64,000 nucleotides of DNA, from NCBI RefSeq assembly GCF_900476215.1, contig NZ_LS483446.1:124001-188000 (forward strand), in the 5' to 3' direction. Shown in pieces: positions 12,180-20,175 of the stretch. Source of the stretch: Helicobacter mustelae. Lineage in GTDB: Bacteria; Campylobacterota; Campylobacteria; Campylobacterales; Helicobacteraceae. Position numbers and translations under genes: made by a program. How positions within the stretch are numbered: the first letter of the stretch is position 1; the number at the start of each line of letters is the position of its first letter. The notes under the pieces were generated by a model. It did no database searches, had not been told where the DNA came from, and saw nothing but the letters and a program-made list of their open reading frames with translations.

Positions 12180-12404
12180 ATGTTTCATGAATATCGCAAT
12201 GAGATCACCAAACTAAAAGGAAGTAATGCCCACTTTGAGAAAATTTTCAATGAACACAATGAACTCGATCAAAAGATCAAAAATGCAGAAGATGGCATCG
12301 AGGTGATGGGCAATCTAGAGATCGAAAGCCTCAAAAAGCAAAAACTCCGCCTAAAAGACGAAGTCTATGCCATGATTATGGAATACAAAAAGGCCAATGG
12401 CTAA
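12180..12404 (+). CDS. YdcH/DUF465 family protein
   Basis: A 74-residue, highly charged helical protein. Its MFHEYRNEITKLK start and LKKQKLRLKDEVYAMI end match the DUF465 (YdcH) family of small coiled-coil proteins of unknown role that is common in proteobacteria. It has an AAGGAG site and an extended -10-like element upstream. Its last bases overlap the end of the convergent fumarase beta gene by four. Confidence 0.85.
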   Translation: MFHEYRNEITKLKGSNAHFEKIFNEHNELDQKIKNAEDGIEVMGNLEIESLKKQKLRLKDEVYAMIMEYKKANG

Positions 12405-12955
12405 ATCCTCTGATAGGGCTTTTGTCCTATCTCATAGAAATTATTCCCTAGACAGTCAATTGCCACAATCGCTGGAAAATCCTCCACTGTGAGCTTTGCC
12501 ACTGCCTCAGGTCCTAGCTCTGGGTACGCGAGCACTTCATATTTTTTGATTCTTTGCGAGATTAATGCTGCTGCACCTCCCACCGCCACCATGTAGACCA
12601 CTTGGTTTGCTATGATAGCATCAATCACCTCTTGAGAGCGATATCCCTTGCCAATCATCCCGCTGATACCCTGATCAATCATAGCCGGAGTATATTTGTC
12701 CATTCTCCCACTGGTTGTAGGCCCAGCAGATCCAATGGGTTCGCCAGGCTTTGCTGGGCTTGGCCCTAGGTAATAAATGACTTGGTTTTTGAGGTCTATG
12801 GGCAATTTCTCCCCACGATCTAGGGCCTCAGTCAACACCTTGTGCGCTGCATCGCGCGCTGCTAGGATGCTCCCAGAAATAAGCACATTATCGCCTGCCT
12901 TAAGTGTCTTAATCACCTCTTTGTCAAAGGGTGCTTGGATTTTTATTGTCGCCAT
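12401..12955 (-). CDS. Class I fumarate hydratase, beta subunit
   Basis: A 184-residue C-terminal half of an iron-sulfur fumarase, converting fumarate and malate in the TCA cycle. Family features are visible: LKAGDNVLISGSILAARDAAH near residue 20, GPTTSGRMD near 82 (substrate-binding), and a C-terminal half rich in Ala/Val ending with the NNFYEIG region. The N-terminal cluster-bearing half is the separate gene just upstream (nine bases between them), so the enzyme is the two-subunit type. H. pylori uses a class II FumC instead (established knowledge). Confidence 0.95.
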   Translation of the reverse strand: MATIKIQAPFDKEVIKTLKAGDNVLISGSILAARDAAHKVLTEALDRGEKLPIDLKNQVIYYLGPSPAKPGEPIGSAGPTTSGRMDKYTPAMIDQGISGMIGKGYRSQEVIDAIIANQVVYMVAVGGAAALISQRIKKYEVLAYPELGPEAVAKLTVEDFPAIVAIDCLGNNFYEIGQKPYQRI

Positions 12956-12964
12956 GTCTTCTCC

Positions 12965-13810
12965 TTAGATGGTTTTGTGTGCATGCCTTGCAGCATGGCA
13001 GTTTACATTTACTGCTACAGGAAGTCCTGCGATATGTGTGGGATACCATTCAATATTCACGCCAAAGGCTGTGGTATTGCCACCTAGCCCCTGGGGTCCC
13101 ACGCCAGTTTTGTTGGCAAGCTCTAGTAATTCTTCTTCAAGCTCTGCATATTGGGGATTGGGATTTTTAGAATCTATAGAACGCAATGCAGCTTTTTTTG
13201 CAAGAATTGCTGCTTTTTCCATTGTGCCGCCAATTCCCACTCCTAGCACCATGGGAGGGCAGGCATTGGGCCCTGCGAGCTTTACAGCCTCTAAGAACAC
13301 CTTTTTTACTCCGTCTAGTCCATCTGCGGGTACTAGCATCTTCAAGACGCTTTTGTTTTCGCTGCCAAAGCCTTTGGCTGCCACCATAATATGAATCTGA
13401 TCTCCTGGGATGATTTGTGTGTGGATCACAGCTGGAGTGTTGTTTGTAGTATTTTTGCGTTCAAAAACTGGATCATTTACGACGGATTTGCGCAAGTAGC
13501 CTTGCATATAGCCCTGCGCCACTCCCTCTTGGATGGCATCTTCGAAATTCCCCCCCACGATGTGGACATCCTGACCCACTTCCACAAACACCACACACAT
13601 CCCTGTATCCTGACAAATGGGTTTCATCTTTTCTTGCGCGATTTTTCCATTTTCTATAAGGGTGCTTAGGATGCTTTTGCCAAGCTCTGAGCTTTCTTTT
13701 TCATAAGCTTGGTGAAAAGCTTTTTTGATATCAGGGGTTTGAATGCAGCAGGCCTCTATGCAGAGGTCTTTGATGGTTTGAGTGATATGTTCACAGCTAA
13801 TCTCTCGCAT
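12965..13810 (-). CDS. Class I fumarate hydratase, alpha subunit
   Basis: A 281-residue catalytic half holding the oxygen-sensitive 4Fe-4S cluster. The start is ATG 13810 (MREISCEHI), which matches the family and avoids an unlikely 19-residue extension. The three cluster ligands are visible: Cys66 in PICQDTG, Cys184 in NACPPMVLG and Cys271 in NVNCHAARH. It is transcribed with the beta subunit. The 290 bases upstream separate it from the divergent tatB. Fumarase also feeds fumarate respiration in these microaerophiles (inference). Confidence 0.96.
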   Translation of the reverse strand: MREISCEHITQTIKDLCIEACCIQTPDIKKAFHQAYEKESSELGKSILSTLIENGKIAQEKMKPICQDTGMCVVFVEVGQDVHIVGGNFEDAIQEGVAQGYMQGYLRKSVVNDPVFERKNTTNNTPAVIHTQIIPGDQIHIMVAAKGFGSENKSVLKMLVPADGLDGVKKVFLEAVKLAGPNACPPMVLGVGIGGTMEKAAILAKKAALRSIDSKNPNPQYAELEEELLELANKTGVGPQGLGGNTTAFGVNIEWYPTHIAGLPVAVNVNCHAARHAHKTI

Positions 13811-14098
13811 GTTTGTTCCTTTTGGTGAAATTTGACATGCTAAGTATATCCATTTGAAACAACACAAGGTTTATCCCTTTTTCTTGTTCTTTTTCAAAAA
13901 ATCCCTATCTTTTCACAAAGCCCCTTTTCAAAACCAATTTTGCACCCCACCACCTTGATCTAACGCTTTTGTCTGTGTTTTTTAGCACTGTCTAAATCCT
14001 CTGGCTAAATGGTTAGCCAAATATGCTAGCGCTCCCACATCCTCCCTCTGATATTTTCAAAAATATTATAGAATTAGGGTATTTTTATGGGGTGCAAG

Positions 14099-14935
14099 AT
14101 GTTTGGTTTGAATCTATTTGAAATCTTGGTGATTTTGATTGTGGCGGTGATTTTTTTGGGCCCAGAAAAGCTACCCAAATTCATTGCAGATACGGTGAAG
14201 TTTTTCAAAACCATCAAGCGCAGCATTGATGATGCAAAAGAAGCCATTGACAAAGAACTCCAGATTAGCGAACTCAAGCAAGAAGCATTGGAATACAAAG
14301 CCCATTTTGAGAAAGAAGCAGCGGAGCTTACCAAAGACATCCAGCTCCAAGATATACATGAGATTTTCAAAGATTATCAAGAGGAGATACGTGAGGGTGT
14401 GCAAGAGATTACAGATCTCAAAACCCAGATCCTATCTGTAGACTCCTCTTCAAAGCCTATCAAAAAACTCCCTGCTGATTCTGTTAAAAAGCGCGGAATA
14501 AAAAAGGCTGCCAACACTGAAGCTACCGCTGAAATGACTGCCCAGCAGCCTGCAAAAAAGCGCGGAAGAAAACCCCGTACTGAAATCACAGCTCAAGAAG
14601 TCGCCACCACGCCCACTATCATTGATTCCACCAAAAGCCGCGGAAGAAAACCCCGTGCCAAAAAAGCCGCGGAAGTCACAGCTGAAATTGCGCCCGCCAA
14701 TCCCACCGCTGTGGAAATCATCGCTGTTGAAACAGCTCAAGAAATCGCCCAAGAATCCACTGCCACCAAGCTCCAAGAATCCACTACTGAAGTTGCCACA
14801 AAAGATCCGCCCACTTCTATTGCTACTTCTATTGTTGAGGATCCATCCACCACACAAATCATAACCCAGAAATTGCCAAAAGATCCTGCCACAAAAGAGC
14901 GCCAAAACTTAAAAAATCATAAAAAAGAGGCATAA
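14099..14935 (+). CDS. tatB: Sec-independent translocase protein TatB with long basic tail
   Basis: Inner-membrane component of the twin-arginine translocase that receives folded substrates together with TatC. The start is ATG 14099 (MFGLNLFEIL), the family's usual N-terminus. An in-frame ATG lies four codons upstream. There is one membrane helix at residues 5-22, then the FLGPEKLP hinge motif and a long amphipathic and coiled region to about 110. The remaining about 165 residues are low-complexity Ala/Thr/Lys/Glu with three Lys-Arg-Gly boxes (KKRGIKK, KKRGRKPR, KSRGRKPR) that resemble AT-hooks. The family is usually 120-180 residues, so this tail is unusual. It heads an operon and overlaps tatC by one base. 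Confidence 0.93.
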   Translation: MFGLNLFEILVILIVAVIFLGPEKLPKFIADTVKFFKTIKRSIDDAKEAIDKELQISELKQEALEYKAHFEKEAAELTKDIQLQDIHEIFKDYQEEIREGVQEITDLKTQILSVDSSSKPIKKLPADSVKKRGIKKAANTEATAEMTAQQPAKKRGRKPRTEITAQEVATTPTIIDSTKSRGRKPRAKKAAEVTAEIAPANPTAVEIIAVETAQEIAQESTATKLQESTTEVATKDPPTSIATSIVEDPSTTQIITQKLPKDPATKERQNLKNHKKEA

Positions 14936-15777
14936 TGTTTGAAGATCTAAAACCCCATATACAGGATTTGCGCAAGCGTCTCATGATCGCAGTGGGGACC
15001 CTCATTGTCGTTTTTATTGCATGTTTTAATTTTTGGCGCGAGATTTTTGAATATATCAAAAAACCCATCGAAGGGGCCTTTGATGGGCAGGTCCAGGGTA
15101 TGCTAATCCAAACTGCGCCAGCAGAGGGCATCATCGTGGCACTCAAGGTGAGTTTTTTTGTTGCTTTGGGGCTTTCTATCCCTGTGATTTTTTGGCAGAT
15201 TTGGGCATTTGTCGCCCCAGGATTGTACAAACATGAAAAAAAGATCGTTTTACCCTTTGTGTTTTTTGGCAGTTTGATGTTTTTTTGTGGTGTGGCATTT
15301 GCGTATTTCTTGGCCTTTCCCTATGCGATCAAATACATTTTGATGTTTGGAAATGATGAATTTACCGCCAATATCACTGCAGCAAACTATATTACTTTTT
15401 TTACTCGCTTTGTCCTAGGATTTGGCATTGCTTTTGAGTTGCCTGTTTTGGCATTTTTCTTGGCAAAAATCGATCTCATCACCGATCAAACACTAAAAAG
15501 AAATTTTAAATACGCCATTGTTGGGATTTTTATTATTGCAGCCATTATCACCCCTCCAGATGTCCTCTCTCAGGTGCTCATGGCCCTCCCCTTGATTTTC
15601 CTCTATGGGCTCTCCATCCTTATCGTAGCCTGGGTAAACCCCGCGCCAAAAGATCCCCAAAAAGAGGCCACAGAGAGTGAAAAAGAATCCCAGGAGGCAG
15701 GGGAACAAGAGCCCATCAAACTTCCACAGAGCAAAAAACTCCCACCCAAGAAGCTCCCTTCAAAGAAGAAGTCATGA
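14935..15777 (+). CDS. tatC: Sec-independent translocase protein TatC
   Basis: A 280-residue six-helix core of the twin-arginine translocon, recognising RR signal peptides. Family landmarks are the HIQDLRKRLM start, the long first periplasmic loop, FWQIWAFVAPGLYKHEKK (cytoplasmic loop, about residues 85-102) and the FELPVLAFFLA segment near 165. The last about 45 residues are Lys/Pro/Glu-rich (for example KLPPKKLPSKKKS) and extend the usual C-terminus. The start overlaps the tatB stop (TAATG), and the end overlaps queA (ATGA). Confidence 0.97.
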   Translation: MFEDLKPHIQDLRKRLMIAVGTLIVVFIACFNFWREIFEYIKKPIEGAFDGQVQGMLIQTAPAEGIIVALKVSFFVALGLSIPVIFWQIWAFVAPGLYKHEKKIVLPFVFFGSLMFFCGVAFAYFLAFPYAIKYILMFGNDEFTANITAANYITFFTRFVLGFGIAFELPVLAFFLAKIDLITDQTLKRNFKYAIVGIFIIAAIITPPDVLSQVLMALPLIFLYGLSILIVAWVNPAPKDPQKEATESEKESQEAGEQEPIKLPQSKKLPPKKLPSKKKS

Positions 15778-16802
15778 GGGAATTTTCTCTGCAAAGCTAT
15801 GATTATGCGCTGCCCCAAGAATTGATTGCAAAATACCCCTTAGAGCGCAAGGAAGATGCGCGTTTACTGGTCTATGATCGCAAAAGCGGTGGAATCACTC
15901 ATACACATTTTGATGCCCTTTTTGATTTCATCCCGCGGGATTTTACCTTGGTTTTCAATGATACCAAGGTCATCAAGGCTCGGATTTTTGGAGAGAAGGG
16001 TAGTGGGGGGAAAATCGAGCTGCTCTATCACAAAAGCCTACCTGATGGTGCCTTGGTGCAGATTAGAGGCAGAGTGAAGGTAGGGGAGCACATCCATTTC
16101 CCCCATGGTTATAGCGCCAAGGTCTGTGCATTGCTCGATCATGGCATGCGAATCGTGGAATTTTTGTACCACGGCCGCCCCATCAGAGATCTTGCCCCCC
16201 TCTTTGAATCCATCGGTCACATCCCCCTGCCTCCCTATCTCAAGCGCGCGGATGAAAGTGCAGATGAGCAAGAGTATCAAAGCGTCTTTGCCACCCATCA
16301 TGGTGCCATCGCTGCCCCTACTGCTTCTTTGCATTTTTCCCCTAGGATGAGAGATTTTGCCCTGCAGCATTATCCCCATGCCTTTGTCACGCTGCATGTG
16401 GGTGCTGGGACTTTTTTGGGTGTGGAGAGTGAGGATATCAGGGGGCATGAGATTCATAGCGAAGAGCTTTGGGTCAGCGCGGCCAATCTCTCTTTGATTG
16501 AAGGGGCTAAAAAGATCCTGTGCATTGGCACCACGGCTCTGCGATCGGTGGAATTTCTCTCCCAAAGAGATCTTTTGAGGCAAGAGGGGGATTATGTGGG
16601 GGATTGTGATATTTTTTTGCATTGCGGCAATCCTCCCAAAAAAGCAAGCGCGCTGCTTACCAATTTTCACCTGCCAAAATCTAGCCTCATCATGCTTGTG
16701 GCTTCCATGGTGGGGCTTGATACCTGCAAGAACCTCTATGCAGAGGCCATTGCGAAAAAATATCGATTTTATTCCTATGGTGATGGGATGCTAATTTTAT
16801 GA
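15774..16802 (+). CDS. queA: S-adenosylmethionine:tRNA ribosyltransferase-isomerase
   Basis: A 342-residue enzyme that moves the ribosyl group of SAM onto 7-aminomethyl-7-deazaguanine in tRNA to give epoxyqueuosine. Family motifs are the YDYALPQELIAKYP start, FNDTKVIKARIFG near residue 60, HHGAIAAPTASLHF near 170, LHVGAGTFLGV near 205 and the NFHLPKSSLIMLVASMVG end region. It overlaps tatC upstream and rsmG downstream by four bases each. Full length. Confidence 0.97.
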   Translation: MREFSLQSYDYALPQELIAKYPLERKEDARLLVYDRKSGGITHTHFDALFDFIPRDFTLVFNDTKVIKARIFGEKGSGGKIELLYHKSLPDGALVQIRGRVKVGEHIHFPHGYSAKVCALLDHGMRIVEFLYHGRPIRDLAPLFESIGHIPLPPYLKRADESADEQEYQSVFATHHGAIAAPTASLHFSPRMRDFALQHYPHAFVTLHVGAGTFLGVESEDIRGHEIHSEELWVSAANLSLIEGAKKILCIGTTALRSVEFLSQRDLLRQEGDYVGDCDIFLHCGNPPKKASALLTNFHLPKSSLIMLVASMVGLDTCKNLYAEAIAKKYRFYSYGDGMLIL

Positions 16803-17338
16803 GAGATTTGCATCAAGAGGCCTTTTTGACATACATAAACCTCCTGCTAGAATGGAATCAGATCCACAATCTCAGTGGCAATCTCACCCCAAGGCTTGCA
16901 GAGGAATATCTGCTAGATAGTATCTATCCTCTAGAATTCATCCAGAGCTTTTCGCGCTGTATTGATGTGGGCAGTGGTGCGGGATTCCCTGCTGTTCCTC
17001 TTGCCATCTGCTGCCCACGGAGCGAGTTTCTCCTCATAGAGCCACGCAATAAGCGCGCTGCATTTTTGCAGTATGTGAGCTCAGAGCTTGGTCTCTCCAA
17101 CATCCAGGTCAAAAAAATGCGCATAGAAGAAGTGGGGGGAAGATGTGTAGATCTCATTACTTCACGCGCGGTGATGGATGCGCCAAGCCTCATTGCAAGC
17201 TGTTCGCATTTATTGCAAGTTGGTGGCCATTATCTTTTTTACAAAGGGGAAAATCTCTCCCAGGAGCTTGGCAGGAGTGTGGAGGGATATCCGCGCAGAG
17301 GGCAGAGGATTTATTTTTATGAAAGGAAGGAATCGTGA
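16799..17338 (+). CDS. rsmG: 16S rRNA (guanine527-N7)-methyltransferase
   Basis: A 179-residue SAM-dependent enzyme modifying G527 of 16S rRNA; loss gives low-level streptomycin resistance in other bacteria. The WNQIHNLSGN region, the SAM-binding DVGSGAGFPAVPLAI near residue 56, the LIEPRNKRAAFL motif and the TSRAV segment are all present. It overlaps queA (ATGA) and the next gene (GTGA). Confidence 0.95.
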   Translation: MRDLHQEAFLTYINLLLEWNQIHNLSGNLTPRLAEEYLLDSIYPLEFIQSFSRCIDVGSGAGFPAVPLAICCPRSEFLLIEPRNKRAAFLQYVSSELGLSNIQVKKMRIEEVGGRCVDLITSRAVMDAPSLIASCSHLLQVGGHYLFYKGENLSQELGRSVEGYPRRGQRIYFYERKES

Positions 17339-17538
17339 AATTTTTTGTATTGCTTTTGCTAATTCTTGGGGGGATTTGGTTTTTTTTTCGTGAAAAAAAA
17401 CCCATCGTCTCATCCAAAAAAAATGAAGAGGAAATGCTAGAGTGTGCAGCATGTGGTGTATTTGCTAGCAACAAAGAAATGCTCTTAAAAAATGGCAAGC
17501 ATTACTGCTCAAAAGCTTGTGAGCAAAAGGGAGCATAA
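17335..17538 (+). CDS. PP0621-type small membrane protein with Cys motif
   Basis: Sixty-seven residues from a GTG start that overlaps the rsmG stop (GTGA), so probably coupled. One N-terminal membrane helix (residues 2-18) is followed by a cytoplasmic or periplasmic Cys4-like mini-domain: ECAACG near 38 and HYCSKAC near 57. This layout fits the PP0621 family of unknown function, likely zinc-binding. The coding sequence holds a run of nine T and, ten bases on, a run of eight A, which are possible slippage sites. Confidence 0.75.
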   Translation: MKFFVLLLLILGGIWFFFREKKPIVSSKKNEEEMLECAACGVFASNKEMLLKNGKHYCSKACEQKGA

Positions 17539-17915
17539 TGCTAATTTTTGGATATTATGCCATTGCTTGTGAGGAATTTCACAAAATCCAAAGCCTAGAA
17601 GAGGTGGATGGCACGCAGGGTCTTGTGTGGTTTGATGCTCAAAGTGATGCCATGTATGAGCTCTCCCATCACTGCTTGGCAAATCATGTCCCCTATGCTG
17701 TGAGGATTGAAAATATCAAAGGGCTTTTGATTTATGCGGCCCTAAATGCAAAATATGTGATTGTGCAAAAATCTCCAGAAAAATATCAAAAAATCGCAGA
17801 GGAGTATCTTTTGGACACAAAAATTCTTTGTATTATTGAAGAAATTGAAGAAATTGAAGAAATTGCAAAAATGGGTGTGGATGGAGTCATCTTAGCCCAG
17901 CATCTGCTAAAGTGA
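17538..17915 (+). CDS. Conserved hypothetical protein
   Basis: A 125-residue soluble protein starting MLIFGYYAIACEEF. Alternating strands and helices with a YVIVQKSPEKYQKIAEEYLLDTKIL segment suggest an alpha/beta fold. Near residue 100 a threefold nine-base tandem repeat encodes IEEIEEIEEI. It overlaps the previous gene by one base and is followed within eight bases by recO. The function is unknown. Its place in the tat/queA/rsmG operon matches, as I recall, a gene of unknown function in the equivalent H. pylori block. Confidence 0.7.
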   Translation: MLIFGYYAIACEEFHKIQSLEEVDGTQGLVWFDAQSDAMYELSHHCLANHVPYAVRIENIKGLLIYAALNAKYVIVQKSPEKYQKIAEEYLLDTKILCIIEEIEEIEEIAKMGVDGVILAQHLLK

Positions 17916-17922
17916 GGGTTTT

Positions 17923-18540
17923 TTGCAGGGCTATATCCTAAACATCACTCCGCAAAAAAATGAAGACATCATTCTCTCTATTCTCACGCCCGCAAAAATC
18001 AAGAAGCTGTATCGATTTTATGGGGCTAGGCATAGCATCATCCAGCTGGGCAAAAAGATTGATTTTGAAAGGGAAATGAGTGGCAATTTTTTGCCAAGAT
18101 TGCGAAATGTCACGGGGTTGAATTTTTTTTGGGAGCGCGAGAGGGAGCGCGTAAGCATTTGGCAGCATACTCTCCAGTTATTGCATCGACATTTCCATGA
18201 TGTGGTGGATGTGGATGGCTTTTATTATCAAAATCTCGAATATGCCGCTGCTAAGATGGAATTGCAAAACCCTATGCGCGTGGTTGTCGAGATGTATGCG
18301 ATGCTTTTAGATTTTGAGGGCAGGATGCCAAAGATGGGACATTGTTTTTTGTGCGAGAAGGAGCTTTTGGGGCATATCGCGCTAGCTAGAGCCTTCCTTC
18401 CTGCCCATCCTTCCTGCCTGCAAAGCGCTCAGAGTTTTGAGAAAGAGGCAATTGAGCAATTTCTAGCACAAAAATCTACCTTGAGTCTAGAGGATAGGGA
18501 AGTTCAAGGACTCTGGAATGTGCTTACTTTGGGGATGTAG
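17923..18540 (+). CDS. recO: Recombination protein RecO (epsilon-proteobacterial type)
   Basis: A 205-residue protein from a TTG start behind GTGAGGG. The opening MQGYILNITPQKNEDIILSIL and the following KIKKLYRFYGARHSIIQLG correspond to the OB-fold of the RecO form seen in Helicobacter. A later CFLCEKEL is the remnant zinc-like pair. RecO loads RecA with RecR on SSB-coated DNA in gap and break repair. It is divergent from E. coli RecO, hence moderate confidence. The end overlaps the longest frame of cinA. Confidence 0.75.
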   Translation: MQGYILNITPQKNEDIILSILTPAKIKKLYRFYGARHSIIQLGKKIDFEREMSGNFLPRLRNVTGLNFFWERERERVSIWQHTLQLLHRHFHDVVDVDGFYYQNLEYAAAKMELQNPMRVVVEMYAMLLDFEGRMPKMGHCFLCEKELLGHIALARAFLPAHPSCLQSAQSFEKEAIEQFLAQKSTLSLEDREVQGLWNVLTLGM

Positions 18541-19261
18541 ATTGCAAAAATCCCCCTACTACATTTGGAAGTTTTTGAAGGGTCAAAATAGGGATTTTCC
18601 CTCTGGCTTGGAGGGGCAGGGGAGATTTGGGCCAATCTCAGCAGTGCGCAAATTTATCCCCGCAATCCAAATGCCTCGCATCACGCAAATCCGCACAATC
18701 CAAAAGAATCAAAACCTTCTTGCAATCCATAAGAGCCATGCTGTGCAAAAAAATTCCAGCATCGCGCAAATCCACCTCCATACCCAAGTACTCGCCCATC
18801 AGATTTTAGTGCATTTGCTAGGGCGAAGCTGCACGCTGGGGATTGCAGAGAGTTTTACAGGAGGGTTAATTACGCAGTACTTCAGCCAGATCCCTGGGGC
18901 ATCCAGTGCTCTAGCAGGCGGAGTGGTGAGTTATGCAGAGCAGGCAAAGATGCGGATTTTGGGTGTGAGAGCAGAGACCTTGGCGCGCTATGGTGCGGTG
19001 AGTGAGGAATGCATACAAGAGATGCTAAGAGGCGCTCTGCTTTGTTTTGACAGCGATTTTGCGCTTGCATCCAGTGGATTTGCTGGGCCTAGCGGGGAGA
19101 AGGTGGGTGAGATCTTTTTGGGCATTCTCCATAGAAGCGGTGCAAAAAAGATCTTGCAAGTTCGAATTTTTGGCACTAGGGTGCAGATTCAGCAAAAGGG
19201 CTGTTCCATGATTTTGCAAGAATTTCTTTCTTTTCTGCAAAATTTCACTCCATGTCCTTGA
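18518..19261 (+). CDS. CinA C-terminal domain protein (nicotinamide-nucleotide amidase, PncC type)
   Basis: The last about 150 residues are the CinA/PncC domain: LGIAESFTGGLITQ, then VVSYAEQAKMRILGV and FALASSGFAGPSGE. This domain deamidates NMN in pyridine nucleotide recycling. The first about 95 residues of the longest frame (ATG 18518, overlapping recO) are unusual Gln/Ile/His-rich sequence from a degenerate repeat and may not be translated. ATG 18671 is another start. The stop sits inside the -35 box of the tRNA promoter. Confidence 0.82.
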   Translation: MCLLWGCRLQKSPYYIWKFLKGQNRDFPSGLEGQGRFGPISAVRKFIPAIQMPRITQIRTIQKNQNLLAIHKSHAVQKNSSIAQIHLHTQVLAHQILVHLLGRSCTLGIAESFTGGLITQYFSQIPGASSALAGGVVSYAEQAKMRILGVRAETLARYGAVSEECIQEMLRGALLCFDSDFALASSGFAGPSGEKVGEIFLGILHRSGAKKILQVRIFGTRVQIQQKGCSMILQEFLSFLQNFTPCP

Positions 19262-19286
19262 CTTTGAAAAAAAAACTCTATATAAT
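19258..19286 (+). promoter_or_regulatory. Near-consensus sigma70-type promoter for tRNA cluster
   Basis: TTGACT at 19258-19263 and TATAAT at 19281-19286 with 17 bases between, ending 36 bases before tRNA-Lys. A good -35 is rare in Helicobacter, so this is probably a strong promoter for the five tRNAs. It overlaps the cinA stop codon. Confidence 0.8.
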
Positions 19287-19322
19287 TTGCCTTTTTAGAT
19301 GGAAGCTATGAAACTGCCATAA

Positions 19323-19398
19323 GACCCGTTAGCTCAGCCGGTAGAGCAATTCCCTTTTAAGGAATGGGCCGTTGGTTCGAATCCAACACGGGTCACCA
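19323..19398 (+). tRNA. tRNA-Lys (TTT)
   Basis: A 76-base cloverleaf with acceptor GACCCGT/ACGGGTC, anticodon loop CTTTTAA (anticodon TTT) and encoded CCA. First of five tRNAs. Confidence 0.97.
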
Positions 19399-19414
19399 TT
19401 TTAGGTGTAGAAGT

Positions 19415-19489
19415 GGCCCCTTCATCTAGCGGTTAGGATACCACCCTTTCACGGTGGCTACAGGGGTTCAAGTCCCCTAGGGGTCACCA
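19415..19489 (+). tRNA. tRNA-Glu (TTC), first copy
   Basis: A 75-base cloverleaf with acceptor GGCCCCT/AGGGGTC, anticodon stem CCACC/GGTGG, anticodon TTC and encoded CCA. Confidence 0.96.
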
Positions 19490-19525
19490 CTTTTACTTCT
19501 CTTTCATTATTCTTACTTTATTTTT

Positions 19526-19601
19526 GGTCGCTTAGCTCAGTTGGTAGAGCGCTACCCTTACAAGGTAGATGTCATAAGTTCGAGTCTTATAGCGACCACC
19601 A
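19526..19601 (+). tRNA. tRNA-Val (TAC)
   Basis: A 76-base cloverleaf with acceptor GGTCGCT/AGCGACC, anticodon stem CTACC/GGTAG, anticodon TAC and encoded CCA. Confidence 0.97.
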
Positions 19602-19607
19602 CTTCTT

Positions 19608-19684
19608 GGAGCGGTAGTTCAGCTGGTTAGAATACCTGCCTGTCACGCAGGGGGTCGCGGGTTCGAGCCCCGTCCGCTCCGCCA
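19608..19684 (+). tRNA. tRNA-Asp (GTC)
   Basis: A 77-base cloverleaf with acceptor GGAGCGG/CCGCTCC, anticodon stem CCTGC/GCAGG, anticodon GTC and encoded CCA. It starts six bases after tRNA-Val. Confidence 0.97.
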
Positions 19685-19705
19685 TCTCAATAAGAAAATA
19701 TACAA

Positions 19706-19781
19706 GACCCCTTCATCTAGTGGCCAAGGATCCTACCCTTTCTCGGTAGTCACGGAAGTTCAAATCTTTCAGGGGTCGCCA
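19706..19781 (+). tRNA. tRNA-Glu (TTC), divergent second copy
   Basis: A 76-base cloverleaf with a perfect acceptor stem GACCCCT/AGGGGTC, anticodon stem CTACC/GGTAG, anticodon TTC and encoded GCCA. It differs from the first tRNA-Glu in the D-loop, the anticodon stem and a weak T-stem (GGAAG/CTTTC with one G-T pair). It appears foldable and probably functional. A T-rich tail follows. Confidence 0.88.
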
Positions 19782-19988
19782 TTTTGGTTTTTTAAAAAGC
19801 TGGATTTTATTTTTCCCTGTGGTTTCCTAGAATCTATTCTAAGCCCTCTCAAAAGACTTTCATTGAATGTAAATCTTCTTTTTTTCATCCTGTGTGCTGG
19901 TTTTTAAGTTTTGTAGGTGGTGTGGTTTTTATTGGGATTTGAATCGTGTAAAAATTTTCATCAAAAACGTTGGCTTTTCAAAAGGAAA

Positions 19989-20168
19989 AATACCAAGCAG
20001 GAATAAAAGATATAAGAAAACAATAAAGAGACAAAAAAATAGTAGGGGTGATTTTGCAAAAACTGCAAGGTTAGAGGTCTATGAATACCAAATACCCTGT
20101 CTATGGGGTGAGTTCTCAAAAATCAGATCGCGTGAGAAAAACCCACGCGATGAAGGTAGGGGGATATT
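19989..20168 (+). repeat. Left copy of 180-base direct repeat bracketing the autotransporter locus
   Basis: Nearly the same sequence lies at 35020-35198 in the same orientation: one A fewer and a handful of substitutions. It begins AATACCAAGCAGGAAT and ends GTAGGGGGATATT. The left copy contains a 29-codon frame (ATG 20081 to TAG 20170, start MNTKYPVYGVSSQKS, with AGAGG before it) that is stopped early by TAA in the right copy. It also carries the ATCGCGTG/CACGCGAT hairpin. Recombination between copies would delete both autotransporter genes. Confidence 0.92.
20127..20151 (-). terminator. Hairpin downstream of left autotransporter gene
   Basis: Perfect 8-base stem ATCGCGTG/CACGCGAT with a 9-base loop, 25 bases past the stop. 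On the minus strand it is followed within four bases by TTTTT, consistent with an intrinsic terminator. The same hairpin occurs at 35157-35181 past the right gene, there without a T-run in the sense direction. Confidence 0.6.
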
Positions 20169-20175
20169 AGCAGAG

